Below, piece by piece: positions 54,201 through 57,589 of a stretch of 64,000 bases of DNA; positions within the stretch are counted from its first letter, which is position 1, and each line of letters opens with the position of its first letter. The DNA is taken from the NCBI GenBank assembly GCA_032622095.1, contig CP136061.1:231692944-231756943 (forward strand), written 5' to 3'. Made by a program: the position numbers and the translations under genes. The notes beneath the pieces were generated by a model that did no database searches, was not told where the DNA came from, and saw nothing but the letters and a program-made list of their open reading frames with translations. Source of the stretch: Siphonodentalium dalli. Its lineage: Eukaryota > Mollusca > Scaphopoda > Gadilida > Siphonodentaliidae.

Positions 54201-56643
54201 TGCTGGGGAAAATGAACACAATGTGAGTCCAATTAGGATTTTTCAAAAAGTCAGACAATTTCATTGCCATGACAGCAGTTATCTGAAAGAAATACATATC
54301 TAATTGTTGAGTAGTCAGTACTTATCCATCAACTAATTAAATTTTAAGGGAACGTAAATCTTAGGGATACTCATGTACTGAAATAAATTATTTGGCTATG
54401 AGAAAGGGGCCTGTATTTGGCCCCTGGCAATACCATGGATAAATCCTTGGAAATTTGATTATTGTCGATTAAACTTGTACTCAATGGCTTCCAAGAATTT
54501 TATACAAATAAAATAATTTTTGTCAAGAATGTGAGAATATAAATTGGAAAACTATATCAGATTTGGTACGTATCACAGACTCAGTGTATATTTGACAGAT
54601 ATCATAGATGTAGGTGTATAGCCGAATTACATCACTGCATCCAAAGTGAAGAAGGTTTCCTTTTAACTGCTATATACTAGTACATGTACATCTATCCTCT
54701 ATTTTCCCAAAAATACTTTCAATAAAAATGAACTCTAAACATAAAATTTAGTCAGATACTAAATTTTCCCAGTTCCCGGGGAAACCCTATTGCTGAATTA
54801 CTAGTATGCCCTGACTTACTCTAAAAGATAGTTACATGTACATGTACCGGTAGGTTACATGTGCATTTAGGAGATACACAAAGTAATAAACAATCAACAC
54901 AATGGGGTCAATGTCTGATCTTTAAAACCGTCTGCAAATTAAACACCATGGGCATCCTGATAATTTAACGCTTCCATGGCTGGAGGCTGAGCTTCCAGAA
55001 ATTTTGCGAAAACCGTGTGAGAGTCACAATGCATTCTCTTATAAATATTCGAGTCTCCCATATTAACCTCGCATATATGAGATAACGTCTGTGCCTCTCC
55101 AGGCATGTTTTATTTAATAGTTCCCATTGATAAGTGTTCATCGATACACATTTTTGCGTACGGTACTTTAACAATATATATGATCGAATCGATATGATTA
55201 TGAAATTATATGAATGATGAGATACATAGGGTCCGTGACTACCCGCCCCTGAGACGACCTGCCCCGTTTCACTCCGAGACAACCCGCCCCTAAATTAATT
55301 AGGGCTAATTAGGAGGTGTAAGGGTAAATCTTATGAGATGTTTGTTTAACGAAACTGGGTTGTTCTTTATAGATTTTTATTTGATTTAACAATAAATACA
55401 CATGCAGTATAATATAACTTATGAACACAAAAATGTATCGGGACTCTTGTTTCTTTCTCCTTTTTTCCGATTCGGTTATAGCGGGCCTTTCTTTTGCAGG
55501 TAACATGTTATGTGTGCAACTCAATAATGTTCGCGAACGGCCGTCGATAAAAGACACACAACAGATACTATTTCAAGAACGGTAACTCGTACTGGCATAA
55601 TTCTCCATTTTATGACTCCAGCCATAAATGAATTTATATTAAATAATTCAATTTAACTTTTGTGATAGCCTGTTAACCGGAACGTTTTCAGTAGACATCG
55701 TCGACTCAAATTAGTTATTTTAAAATATAATATTGATATTAGATCGTTATTGTCACCGGGGAATTTATTGAAATTGGGGTACAGTACCCCTTTAAGTGCC
55801 GTTAAGTTGTCAAAACATTGTGTCAATTTTTACTCCAGTCCATGCATTGACATAATTAATGAATAAACACATGTTTTGTTGGTCAAAATCTTTAATAATA
55901 TATAATGAAACAACATAAAAGAACATAATTACTATTAACAATTTCTGGACAACCCACCCGTGTTTATCGGGACGACCCGCCCCGAAAACAGCAGAGGGCC
56001 GGGTTATCTCAGGGGCGGGTAGTTCAGTCATGAACGTAGTGCGTATCCTTCTACTGGAAGCAGCAATCTGCGAAGCGGTCATGTTGACCTACATCATGGG
56101 CGGGTACTGGGTAGTCCCGTTCCCAGATACATGTACTATGATGAAGGACACTGTGAGTGCGATGAATAAACATATTGCACGGAATATCGCATATTATTAT
56201 CTCATAGGTTATAGTGGGTTTTCATGATAGATAACTCTTGAAAAACATATGAAGAGAACACTTTCATTATTACTAGCATCCGGTTCCAACTTCCGTGTGC
56301 AACACCATATTTACTTTCCTGTATAAATTATATCCCGAAAATAGGTGACACAAAAATAAAGTTAAAATAAAATAAAATGAAAATTGTCACTTACCGATGC
56401 GCCTAAGACAACAACTACATGACATGTTGTTGTATCTTCAAATGAAATACTATCACGGATCTTTTTGGTAATGTCAATTTGAGCTCTCGACGTTGGAGAC
56501 AACGCGCCGTCCATTTCGGAATCTTGTCCCGAACTGACCCGATGTCGGTGATCGCTGCTCTTTTTGTACGAGTGGTTCTGCTCGAGATGCACCGCGTTTA
56601 ACCCATCGTTTGCCGATACAATCCTCTTGTATTCCTGATACAT
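3037..56643 (-). CDS. G6PD: Glucose-6-phosphate dehydrogenase, 11 exons, 3' end off window
   Basis: G6PD oxidises glucose 6-phosphate to 6-phosphogluconolactone with NADP+, the first and NADPH-producing step of the cytosolic pentose phosphate pathway. Eleven exons (56395-56643, 39149-39186, 36524-36632, 18574-18782, 16689-16850, 15235-15360, 13547-13640, 10362-10488, 8349-8438, 6266-6474, 3037-3206) splice in frame to 1583 nt, about 528 residues. Visible landmarks: nucleotide-binding GASGDLA (81-87), EKPFG (211-215), substrate-binding RIDHYLGKE (239-247), catalytic histidine of NHLLQ (His304, human His263), and the structural-NADP lysine of [10 protein letters not shown] (Lys407, human Lys366). 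The C-terminal ~28-30 residues are missing, so at least one exon lies left of position 1. The N-terminus is about 43 residues longer than in human G6PD if Met1 at 56643 is used. Introns total over 50 kb. Family knowledge: homotetramer/dimer enzyme. The assignment is very secure. Confidence 0.97.
3425..3495. repeat. 33 bp tandem duplication
   Basis: Two adjacent copies of a unit starting 'ccgacagtaaagatatcatt' and ending in 'cAAcaa'. Confidence 0.9.
3550..4010. repeat. Family F dispersed repeat ('gggcataactc' type)
   Basis: Internally repeated block with 'cataactcagtcaaaatcat', 'ttcgaacttgaactgtattt', 'aaagttatcatccggaaacc' and a 'ggatggacggac' end. The same phrases recur at 6880-7125, 23640-24130 and 25920-26720. 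This looks like a SINE-type family common in mollusc genomes; I see no clear RNA polymerase III box. Confidence 0.65.
4389..5256. mobile_element. Inverted-repeat element with 'gacacgggtcg' motifs
   Basis: Ends 'aggccggttttata' and 'tataaaacgggcct' are inverted, and 'ctggctcgac', 'gacacgggtcg' and 'ataaaacagcgtcgagc' recur inside in both directions (inner dyad 4897-4940 with 5037-5078). No ORF of note and no clear target duplication. Confidence 0.6.
5569..5919. mobile_element. Family H palindromic MITE
   Basis: Ends TTAAATGGGGACTGTACAC and the inverted GTGTACATTCCACCTTTAA. The interior is inversely repeated ('gcaacaaatgaatgaattt' with 'aaattcattaatttgttgc'). Related copies: 11463-11691, 41039-41629 and half of one at 55575-55796. 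Confidence 0.75.
5962..6226. mobile_element. Family B TTAA-type hairpin MITE (diverged)
   Basis: Contains two hairpins of the shared core (6014-6084 and 6115-6180) and ends related to 'ttaaccct...ggagcttcctg' and 'gcagttcctgtcatgaatgg'. Terminal TTAA is lost at the right end. Confidence 0.65.
6266..6474 (-). CDS. G6PD: G6PD exon 10 (residues 402-471)
   Basis: [38 protein letters not shown] and [20 protein letters not shown] carries Lys407 (human Lys366), which contacts the structural NADP+. TTGCAG acceptor after 6474, GTCAGT donor before 6266. A family-D palindrome with perfect 8 bp target duplication lies only 56 bp upstream of this acceptor. Confidence 0.97.
6530..6784. mobile_element. Family D double palindrome with perfect 8 bp target duplication
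   Basis: Begins CAAGCCTTGAAATAGTGTGT and ends with its inverse. It is flanked on both sides by the identical 8-mer aatgcgac (6522-6529 and 6785-6792). Two family-D palindromes are joined head to head at 'cttaggcctcag' near 6652. Confidence 0.9.
6880..7125. repeat. Family F dispersed repeat
   Basis: 'gggcagaacccaaattacaa', 'aaagtcatcatccggaaac', 'ggggccataactctggt' and a 'gatggacagactgg' tail match the blocks at 3550-4010 and 23640-24130. Confidence 0.6.
7250..8160. repeat. Family F-like block with internal tandem copy
   Basis: A ~125 bp segment ('ttcaaatttgatagctccca' to 'aaatccaagatggc') occurs twice, 7523-7645 and 7679-7803, followed by related 'ccaagatggctgctg' and 'ggtcaccctgaagatc' text. 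Similar sequence recurs at 12790-13125 and 53890-54150. Confidence 0.6.
8161..8275. repeat. Family E fragment (right half)
   Basis: 'gagagctttccgtgacgaat' through 'ctgctgtggttaaggggtcg' to 'ggcattact': the right arm of the mariner-like palindrome, lacking its left arm. It lies 74 bp from exon 9. Confidence 0.75.
8349..8438 (-). CDS. G6PD: G6PD exon 9 (residues 372-402)
   Basis: Encodes [18 protein letters not shown] and [11 protein letters not shown], matching the strand and RCGK/KCGK turn of the large beta domain. TTCAG acceptor after 8438, GTATTT donor at 8343-8348. Split codons Asp372 and Ala402 are restored with both neighbours. Confidence 0.96.
8557..8720. mobile_element. Family D palindrome with perfect 8 bp target duplication
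   Basis: Ends CAAGCCTTGAAATAGTGTGT and inverse; flanked on both sides by gtttgtgg (8549-8556, 8721-8728). The left hairpin arm carries a short unpaired insertion ('ttacaactca', near 8588). Confidence 0.92.
8733..8774 (-). pseudogene. Degenerate copy of the 3' end of G6PD exon 8
   Basis: Inside intron 8, about 1.6 kb downstream of exon 8, the minus strand reads [14 protein letters not shown] in one frame, against [13 protein letters not shown] across the exon 8 donor. About 31 of 39 aligned bases agree. The position of the GTTCGT donor is changed to GGGAGT, so it cannot splice the same way. A palindromic family-D element starts 12 bp away. It is most simply a decayed partial exon duplication; a retained alternative exon is less likely. 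Confidence 0.5.
8889..9672. mobile_element. Family G2: hAT-like element, 784 bp
   Basis: Left end TAGTGTTGAAACAATTAGTC, right end 'gtcgtttcagcacta' in inverse. The flanking 8-mers gcattaat (8881-8888) and gtattaat (9673-9680) differ at one base. Contains a ~63 bp direct duplication (9198-9325). A related truncated copy starts at 23019. Confidence 0.8.
9789..10178 (+). mobile_element. Family A piggyBac-like MITE
   Basis: TTAACCCTTTACCCAACA at the left, inverse complement at the right, with TTAA at both outer edges. Inside are two inverted ~68 bp hairpins ('ccaatgcattctcttata' arms) separated by an AT-rich spacer. The long flank with 'ccggccaaaaccggcc' defines orientation. piggyBac transposons insert at TTAA. 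The ORFs reading [16 protein letters not shown] come from the hairpins. Confidence 0.88.
10362..10488 (-). CDS. G6PD: G6PD exon 8 (residues 330-372)
   Basis: [19 protein letters not shown], then [20 protein letters not shown] and VPN. The donor is the weak GTTCGT (10356-10361). It is chosen because only this site restores Asp372 (G|AT) and joins the exon 9 frame. A CAG acceptor follows 10488. Confidence 0.94.
10500..11462. other. Intron 7 sequence without recognised features
   Basis: AT-rich sequence between exon 8 and the family-H element. I see no coding, RNA or repeat structure here. Confidence 0.5.
11463..11691. mobile_element. Family H MITE copy
   Basis: 'tcaaggagtactgtacac' at the left and 'gtgtactgtacccctga' inverted at the right; interior 'aaatccggccatttatggg' and 'gcaacaaatgaatgaattt' as in 5569-5919. 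Confidence 0.7.
11960..12447. mobile_element. Family I MITE
   Basis: Ends TTAAAGGTACTCAATCCGAT and inverse 'tcggattgagtacctttaa'; the inner arms 'gattcgagtcgag' and 'ctcgactcgaatc' are inverted. A second copy is at 40137-40582. Confidence 0.75.
12790..13125. repeat. Family F-like block with 'ccaagatggc' motif
   Basis: Contains 'aagtttggtgataatcggat', 'ccaagatggcgcccggtggc', repeats of that text at 12990 and a 'cggacagacgcacggacgac' end followed by 'caatagctca'. This is typical dispersed invertebrate repeat text. Confidence 0.6.
13170..13480. repeat. Family F-like repeat, close to exon 7
   Basis: 'gaaggtaccaaaaaatcaaa', 'gtccatatacatgctgcaca', 'gacggacggacagatggagg' and 'cagtcccccgaaaatttatt' recur (partly) at 25920-26040 and 26640-26720. 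Confidence 0.55.
13547..13640 (-). CDS. G6PD: G6PD exon 7 with catalytic His (residues 298-329)
   Basis: [19 protein letters not shown] then [12 protein letters not shown]. His304 in NHLLQ is the general base (human His263) and Asp299 is its partner (human Asp258). TTCAG acceptor at 13641-13645. The donor GTTCGT (13541-13546) is a non-consensus +3 to +5, the same form used by exon 8. Confidence 0.96.
13733..14530. mobile_element. Inverted-repeat element carrying two family B hairpin blocks
   Basis: Outer arms 13750-13809 and 14463-14520 ('tttgttgaactta', 'gggaactactcatcaa') are inverted. Each is followed inward by a family B block: hairpins at 13815-13970 ending 'catcatgaaagggt', and 14300-14455 beginning 'cctttcatgatgggagc'. 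The whole may be one TTAA element split by an insertion. Confidence 0.55.
14537..14926 (+). mobile_element. Family A piggyBac-like MITE
   Basis: Same ends, hairpins and TTAA edges as 9789-10178, with a handful of substitutions. It is full length. Confidence 0.88.
15235..15360 (-). CDS. G6PD: G6PD exon 6 (residues 256-298)
   Basis: Translation [19 protein letters not shown] followed by [20 protein letters not shown], nearly identical to the animal family. AAG acceptor follows 15360 and GTAATA donor precedes 15235. Both flanking Arg codons are split AG|G. Confidence 0.97.
15525..15730. repeat. Dispersed repeat, copy 1
   Basis: 'gtagtattgtgagttgtaag' through 'ttttacaaccgacgtataaa' to 'aacagtcgacc' recurs at 17465-17641 at about 90% identity by eye. 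Both lie in neighbouring introns. Confidence 0.8.
16391..16495. repeat. GAT-rich low-complexity tract
   Basis: Imperfect repeats of gatgatgat/gaagatgac on the plus strand in intron 5. It is not an open coding unit on the gene strand. Confidence 0.8.
16531..16551 (+). repeat. Poly-G run (21 bases)
   Basis: 21 uninterrupted G, then tgggttg. Such runs are prone to assembly length error. Confidence 0.95.
16689..16850 (-). CDS. G6PD: G6PD exon 5 with active-site signature (residues 202-256)
   Basis: Encodes [18 protein letters not shown] and the family signature [22 protein letters not shown] (211-213) and RIDHYLGKE (239-247) form the coenzyme and substrate pocket; Lys246 corresponds to human Lys205. 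GCAG acceptor at 16851 onward, GTATAT donor at 16683-16688. The final Arg is split AG|G with exon 6. Confidence 0.97.
17220..17641. repeat. Dispersed repeat, copy 2, with ~170 bp insertion
   Basis: Left part (17228-17275, 'aaggcatagttaaaattatt') and right part (17465-17641) match 15525-15730. The middle ~170 bp are absent from copy 1. Confidence 0.7.
17792..18053. mobile_element. Family B TTAA-type hairpin MITE
   Basis: TTAACCCTTTCATGACGGGA at the left, 'catagaagggttaa' at the right, with TTAA at both edges. Two hairpins with the core 'gcattctcttatata' lie inside, the first partly deleted. Confidence 0.8.
18145..18214. repeat. Family D fragment
   Basis: 'aaggcctaagcagaattc' fused to 'cctctggggaccccattctg' and 'caggcaccttattctcaggc': a family-D palindrome with one arm almost deleted. 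Confidence 0.7.
18289..18412. mobile_element. Short family C TTAA-type remnant
   Basis: Begins 'ttaacccttaactc' and ends 'cttggcactgaaagggtt', the same right edge as 52741-53210, but has no hairpin. It looks like an internal deletion derivative. Confidence 0.5.
18574..18782 (-). CDS. G6PD: G6PD exon 4 (residues 133-202)
   Basis: Starts [20 protein letters not shown] and ends HKTCRAKG. It contains the family segment YVAGSYD and the [16 protein letters not shown] strand-helix. CAG acceptor after 18782 and GTAAGT donor at 18568-18573. The last codon GG|T (Gly202) is completed by exon 5. This part of the protein is the most divergent between species, so small gaps relative to human are expected; the alignment implies a net two-residue deletion. 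Confidence 0.95.
18809..19069. mobile_element. Family B TTAA-type hairpin MITE next to exon 4
   Basis: Edges TTAA at 18809 and 19066; 'cctgacgggagctgtgctgg' left, 'gtcattgaagggttaa' right, two hairpins inside. It begins 27 bp from the acceptor of exon 4, so it overlaps the usual polypyrimidine/branch-point zone. Confidence 0.8.
19070..19777. other. Intron 3 sequence without recognised features
   Basis: Apart from scattered 'catttggcaaa' motifs shared with 20450-20520 and 35505-35600, nothing structured is visible. Confidence 0.5.
19778..20164 (-). mobile_element. Family A piggyBac-like MITE
   Basis: Full-length inverted copy: TTAA edges, 'caacagaagggccctgtgcc' first and the 'ccggttttggccggtttgtt' flank last. 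Confidence 0.88.
20751..21080. mobile_element. Family E MITE between 60 bp direct repeats
   Basis: The palindrome 20808-21020 is flanked by two copies of 'agtttgtgggcaacacaaat'-containing text (20751-20807, 21023-21080). A 2 bp target duplication would be expected, so the long repeat points to a local duplication around the element. Confidence 0.75.
21343..21555. mobile_element. Family E mariner-like palindromic MITE
   Basis: Near-perfect palindrome with CAGTAATGCCCTAAGTAATC ends, TA on both sides. Confidence 0.9.
21827..22908. mobile_element. Family G hAT-like element, perfect 8 bp duplication
   Basis: TAGTGATGTTCCGATAATGA left and inverse 'attatcggaacatcacta' right. The 8-mer ttggggga lies on both sides (21819-21826, 22909-22916). 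1,082 bp, rich in subterminal 'atcgg' motifs, no transposase. Internal ORFs such as 21819-22115 match nothing I know. Confidence 0.9.
23019..23455. mobile_element. Truncated family G2 end interrupted by a GC-rich element
   Basis: 23019-23072 is a TAGTGTTGAAA end with 'gactagtcgac', continued at 23426-23455 ('caagtcgattagtcgaac'). Between them lies 23073-23425, whose ends 'caggggcgccggaag' and 'cttccggcgtccctg' are inverted. Confidence 0.6.
23640..24120. repeat. Family F dispersed repeat, tandem blocks
   Basis: Two or three blocks with 'aaggaccataactctggcaa', 'aacttcacctgtatttccat' and 'gtcatccggaaa'-like text, ending in 'ggacagacggac'. The minus-strand ORFs here are translations of it. Confidence 0.6.
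24331..25698. mobile_element. MULE-like inverted-repeat element, 9 bp duplication
   Basis: TAGTCCAAGTCTTCTCGTAC at the left and its inverse at the right; the arms stay almost identical for ~110 bp. Flanked by cctgattga on both sides (24322-24330, 25699-25707). 9 bp duplications with long arms are characteristic of Mutator-like elements; the superfamily call is inference. No transposase. Confidence 0.82.
25920..26720. repeat. Family F dispersed repeat, tandem blocks
   Basis: Three blocks of 'ggatcaaactcaaattcgaa', 'gagttatcatccggaaacc' and 'attgaattttctaagtcgaa', ending 'ggatggacggacggacgcac' and 'caatagtcccc'. ORFs 26091-26592 on the minus strand are repeat translations. Confidence 0.65.
27146..27547 (-). 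mobile_element. Family A piggyBac-like MITE with a recognisable empty site
   Basis: Full-length inverted copy. It sits exactly at the TTAA of 'gggcttaagctcatt', the uninterrupted form of which is at 25709-25722 in the other arm of the surrounding inverted repeat. Confidence 0.9.
27865..28015. mobile_element. Family D palindrome
   Basis: Ends CAAGCCTTGAAATAGTGTGT and inverse; ~150 bp near-perfect palindrome. Flanking 8-mers aataataa and aataaata match at 6 of 8. Confidence 0.88.
28016..29148. other. Intron 3 sequence; pyrimidine tract at 28800-28890
   Basis: No gene or known repeat recognised. A tctctctc-rich plus-strand tract (about 28818-28870) is simple repeat; the ORF over it (28777-28965) is low complexity. 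Confidence 0.5.
29149..29337. mobile_element. Family E mariner-like MITE
   Basis: CAGTAATGCTCTAAATAATC end and inverse, TA-flanked; one arm has a deletion near 29225. Confidence 0.88.
29415..34745. mobile_element. Giant foldback element with hAT-like ends
   Basis: Outer ends TAGGGCTGCAACGATTCAT and inverse 'gtatcattgcagcccta' resemble hAT ends; the next ~100 bp are rich in 'cgatac/gtatcg'. Inside lies a second, ~1.3 kb inverted repeat (29559-30895 with 33240-34592), and between those arms an inverted minisatellite centred near 31532. Candidate 8 bp flanks ctgcatga and ctgagtgt match poorly (5/8). No transposase seen; ORFs with 'KMAAKM' arise from 'aagatggcggcc' text. Confidence 0.75.
30895..33240. 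repeat. Inverted minisatellite core of the foldback element
   Basis: Degenerate units of ~40-60 bp around 'catgaccatatagtcactcc' and 'gtatacctattcacctcac'. 30895-31465 runs in one direction and 31598-33240 in the other. A 21 bp perfect dyad ('gtggctatcgctttccac' and inverse) at 31467-31489 and 31576-31597 marks the turn. The right half holds roughly three times as many units as the left. Confidence 0.85.
34746..35150. other. Intron 3 sequence without recognised features
   Basis: No gene, repeat or dyad of note. Confidence 0.4.
35195..35407. mobile_element. Family E mariner-like palindromic MITE
   Basis: Nearly perfect palindrome, CAGTAATACCCTAAATAATC left end, TA both sides; a detached end fragment lies at 35157-35168. 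Confidence 0.9.
35650..36475. mobile_element. Composite family D element interrupted by a family A MITE
   Basis: Palindromes at 35660-35770 and 35950-36022 + 36424-36470 flank the same spacer as in 2289-2690 ('cataatcgaggt'). The second palindrome is cut by the TTAA element 36023-36423. Confidence 0.8.
36023..36423 (+). mobile_element. Family A piggyBac-like MITE nested in a family D palindrome
   Basis: TTAA on both edges; removing the element and one TTAA gives 'cactaaattaaccctctgg', the family-D sequence with one substitution that creates the TTAA target. Confidence 0.92.
36524..36632 (-). CDS. G6PD: G6PD exon 3 (residues 96-132)
   Basis: Translation [20 protein letters not shown] continues into [16 protein letters not shown] and matches the segment after IYPT(L/I)WW of animal G6PD, including the GYARS strand. 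TAG acceptor at 36633-36635 and GTAATT donor at 36518-36523. The split Trp codon (TG|G) is restored on joining exon 2. It ends in phase 0. Confidence 0.95.
36765..37154 (+). mobile_element. Family A piggyBac-like MITE, upstream of exon 3
   Basis: TTAA edges, both hairpins intact; the left flank lacks one 'ccggccaaaa' repeat unit present in sister copies. It starts 133 bp from the acceptor of exon 3. Confidence 0.88.
37345..37570. repeat. Truncated composite family D element
   Basis: 'gataatagggtgcc', 'cactaaattcaccctctgag', 'cctcattctgcaaaggcctc' and the spacer text 'ccaaattggcagacgacaca'; the right palindrome is missing. Confidence 0.7.
37942..38112. mobile_element. Family E MITE, right end truncated
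   Basis: CAGTAATGCTCTAAATAATT left; the right arm stops at 'gggcattt', immediately beside the perfect palindrome at 38116. Confidence 0.85.
38116..38262. repeat. Perfect 56 bp-arm palindrome with inner stem
   Basis: Arms 38116-38171 and 38207-38262 ('aagaaataaatacacggtgt' outward) are exactly complementary by eye. The 35 bp loop contains a second stem, 'tgtaggac' with 'gtcctaca'. A shorter related dyad, 'tggtacaatt' with 'aattgtacca', is at 38991-39021. Confidence 0.92.
39149..39186 (-). CDS. G6PD: G6PD exon 2, 38 nt micro-exon (residues 84-96)
   Basis: Encodes [12 protein letters not shown] plus two bases of a Trp codon, completing GASGDLA, the nucleotide-phosphate binding loop. CAG acceptor (39187-39189) and GTAAGT donor (39143-39148). 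The exon joins exon 1 in phase 0 and exon 3 after two bases of the Trp codon. At 38 nt it sits between a 17.2 kb and a 2.5 kb intron, so automated gene callers could miss it. Confidence 0.95.
39190..40136. other. Intron 1 sequence without recognised genes
   Basis: 39740-39870 resembles 13733-13800 ('gttgaacttattatct', 'aaccctttcaatac'), a possible TTAA-type remnant; otherwise nothing seen. Confidence 0.4.
40137..40582. mobile_element. Family I MITE copy
   Basis: TTAAAGGTACTGAATCCGAT left, diverged inverse right; 'cctcgactcgaatcaaat' and 'gaagccaaagaaatagtaat' shared with 11960-12447. Confidence 0.7.
40877..40968. repeat. Three tandem copies of a 28-29 bp unit
   Basis: 'ttaaatgtgacattactggt' plus 'ttgatggt' repeated three times without change. 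Confidence 0.93.
41039..41629. mobile_element. Family H element, 591 bp
   Basis: TTAAAGGGGTACTGTACGCC left; 'ggcgaacagtacccctttaa' right, inverted. No ORF. The right half matches 55575-55796. Confidence 0.78.
41640..43017. other. Intron 1 sequence; part duplicated downstream
   Basis: 42340-42640 ('tgtatgctgtaggatacaca', 'tttctcatgcactagtag') has a diverged relative at 46700-47000. No gene recognised; the ORF 41695-42000 has no recognisable domain. Confidence 0.45.
43018..45470. mobile_element. 2.4 kb element with ~115 bp inverted ends
   Basis: Arms 43018-43135 and 45350-45470 are inverted: 'cggcacaatcgtttcgacga', 'ttccacgattctgcggcttg', 'acaaccacggtgct'. They are ~93% alike by eye. The interior shows only ORFs of about 130 codons or less with no known domain. 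No clear target duplication. Confidence 0.7.
46036..46482. mobile_element. Composite family D element, inverted orientation
   Basis: Palindromes at 46055-46155 and 46362-46470 flank the inverse of the 2392-2575 spacer; ends 'gcctgagtttagtgtgcctg' and 'caccttattctcagacctg'. Confidence 0.78.
47047..47200. mobile_element. Family E MITE, shortened
   Basis: CAGTAATGCTCTAAATAATT left; loop and right terminus deleted. Confidence 0.8.
48131..49578. other. Intron 1 sequence; a short direct repeat
   Basis: 'gttcacacaactgtgttgtt' occurs twice (48956-48980, 49005-49031). Otherwise no recognised structure. Confidence 0.45.
49579..49791. mobile_element. Family E mariner-like palindromic MITE
   Basis: CAGTAATGCCCTAAGTAATC and inverse; TA each side; full length. 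Confidence 0.9.
50794..51267. mobile_element. Small element with C/G homopolymer ends
   Basis: 'gagggtatcacccccc' left, 'ggggggtgataccctc' right. The flank tcaact occurs on both sides (50788-50793, 51268-51273). Contains direct repeats of 'gaatcctgaataccagttaa' (three) and the 40-base G run 51218-51257. Confidence 0.72.
51360..51495. mobile_element. Family E MITE, right arm incomplete
   Basis: CAGTAATGCCCTAAATAATG left; ends in 'aagccatattacagactag', fused to the tandem duplication. Confidence 0.75.
51498..51854. repeat. 177-178 bp tandem duplication
   Basis: Two adjacent copies starting 'ctagatgtaaatttcacgtg' and ending 'gacatcagggac', differing at only a few bases (for example aaagaaaa/aacgaaaa), so recent. 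Confidence 0.93.
51860..52740. other. Intron 1 sequence; 35 bp tandem repeat
   Basis: 'aactaactcttcatagggta' unit twice at 52045-52117. Nothing else recognised. Confidence 0.5.
52741..53210. mobile_element. Family C TTAA-type MITE with single core hairpin
   Basis: TTAACCCTTTCAGTACCAGG left, 'cctggcactgaaagggtta' right. It carries only one hairpin (52794-52860), identical to the family A core, in a body otherwise unrelated to family A. Confidence 0.8.
53211..54960. other. Intron 1 sequence; weak family F block at 53890-54150
   Basis: 53900-54145 resembles 7523-7645 and 12790-13020 ('tgatagctcc', 'aatgtgggctgcagaatgtg', 'tttggtgatgatcagatgag'). The rest is unremarkable. Confidence 0.45.
54985..55085. 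repeat. Decayed core hairpin of the TTAA MITEs
   Basis: 'aatgcattctcttataaata' and 'gagtctcccata...cctcgcatatatgag' with several breaks. Confidence 0.6.
55226..56036. mobile_element. GC-ended inverted-repeat element holding a family H half
   Basis: Ends 'gactacccgcccctgagac' and inverse 'ctcaggggcgggtagttc', with 'gacgacccgcccc' repeated at both subtermini. 55575-55796 inside is a family H right half. It sits ~360 bp inside intron 1 from exon 1. Confidence 0.65.
56395..56643 (-). CDS. G6PD: G6PD exon 1 (residues 1-83)
   Basis: Starts at ATG 56643, which directly follows an in-frame TAG, so the reading frame cannot extend further upstream without splicing. It ends in HVVVVLGAS, the first half of the Rossmann GASGDLA motif, at a GTAAGT-like donor (56390-56394), phase 0. 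Residues 1-43 are polar and have no counterpart in human G6PD. A second in-frame Met at 56514 would give 40 residues up to GAS, exactly the human length, so it is a serious alternative start. No signal peptide is visible. Confidence 0.93.
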
Positions 56644-56760
56644 CTAGCGGTTTGACATAATACTCCACCGATATGTCCATGCAATATCACTCTACCGCTG
56701 TACATTGTTGTCAAAAATTGCACGAGAGTACATATTTATAGAAAACCGATAATATGCCGG
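56644..56760 (-). promoter_or_regulatory. Candidate core promoter and 5' UTR of G6PD
   Basis: Minus-strand TATAAATATG at 56731-56740 lies about 90 bp upstream of the ATG, so a start site near 56700-56710 would give a 60-70 nt leader. Two out-of-frame ATGs (near 56702 and at 56680) precede the main ATG, which could dampen use of Met1 and favour the internal Met at 56514. No transcript evidence is available; a further non-coding exon is possible. Confidence 0.35.
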
Positions 56761-57109
56761 TACCCATATACACACAGACACGTATATATATATGTACAAT
56801 GCATCGATATACACTTAACATGACATCGTGTTTGCCTATATAGGTTATACAAATGCCGTTATGACCTAAAATTCAACCGCCGTTGCACAACGGTACCGGT
56901 ATATCTTGAAGATTCAAGATTCAAGATTCAATAAGATTTATTTCGTATTCAATATAATTATAATACATATATATATCAACAGGACCCCACAAAAAGTTTA
57001 ACTTGTAAGCTAGGCAGGGCCCTTATGCTTGTATAATGATACAGTGTTATGTGTACGTATATTGGGTGTATATAGTGCGGGTGCGTATTTACAATGTGTG
57101 TATTATTGT

Positions 57110-57424
57110 ATAGAGATGGGCAAGAAGGGGTGGGGGCATGGGGTGGGGGGGGGGGTCGGGTTGTGAGATGGTGATTATAGTCTTTTTTTTTAGTTGTTAT
57201 GCTTTATCTGGTAGCCAATATGATTACCAAAACGACGCCGCCGACGCACGGTATCGCCACAGGGACGTATATGTACAGTATGGGGTCTTCGTTTGGGGGC
57301 AACTGCACCTCTCCCCTGGACCAGGTTAAATTGCACCTGCACCCCCCCCCCCCCAATTGGCTTGAAATTTCCGAACTGGCCCCTCACTGCTAAGTGTTTT
57401 TGTTGACACCCCCCCCCCCCCCCC
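57110..57424. repeat. G- and C-run-rich low-complexity region
   Basis: Poly-G stretch near 57140-57155 and poly-C runs near 57342-57353 and 57410-57424. ORFs across it (57138-57426) are compositionally driven. It lies 0.5-0.8 kb upstream of the gene. Confidence 0.75.
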
Positions 57425-57589
57425 AAATTTCACTAAAATTGGTCTAAAATCTCATAAAACTCTACTGATATCACTGACTGGGAATATGATATCAATTAGT
57501 TCAAATAACAGTTTAACCTGTTTCAGAAGCTGTTTTAATTGAAAAAACAGTTTTATAAATTGCTTATCTGTAAACCTATGTCACTGTGC

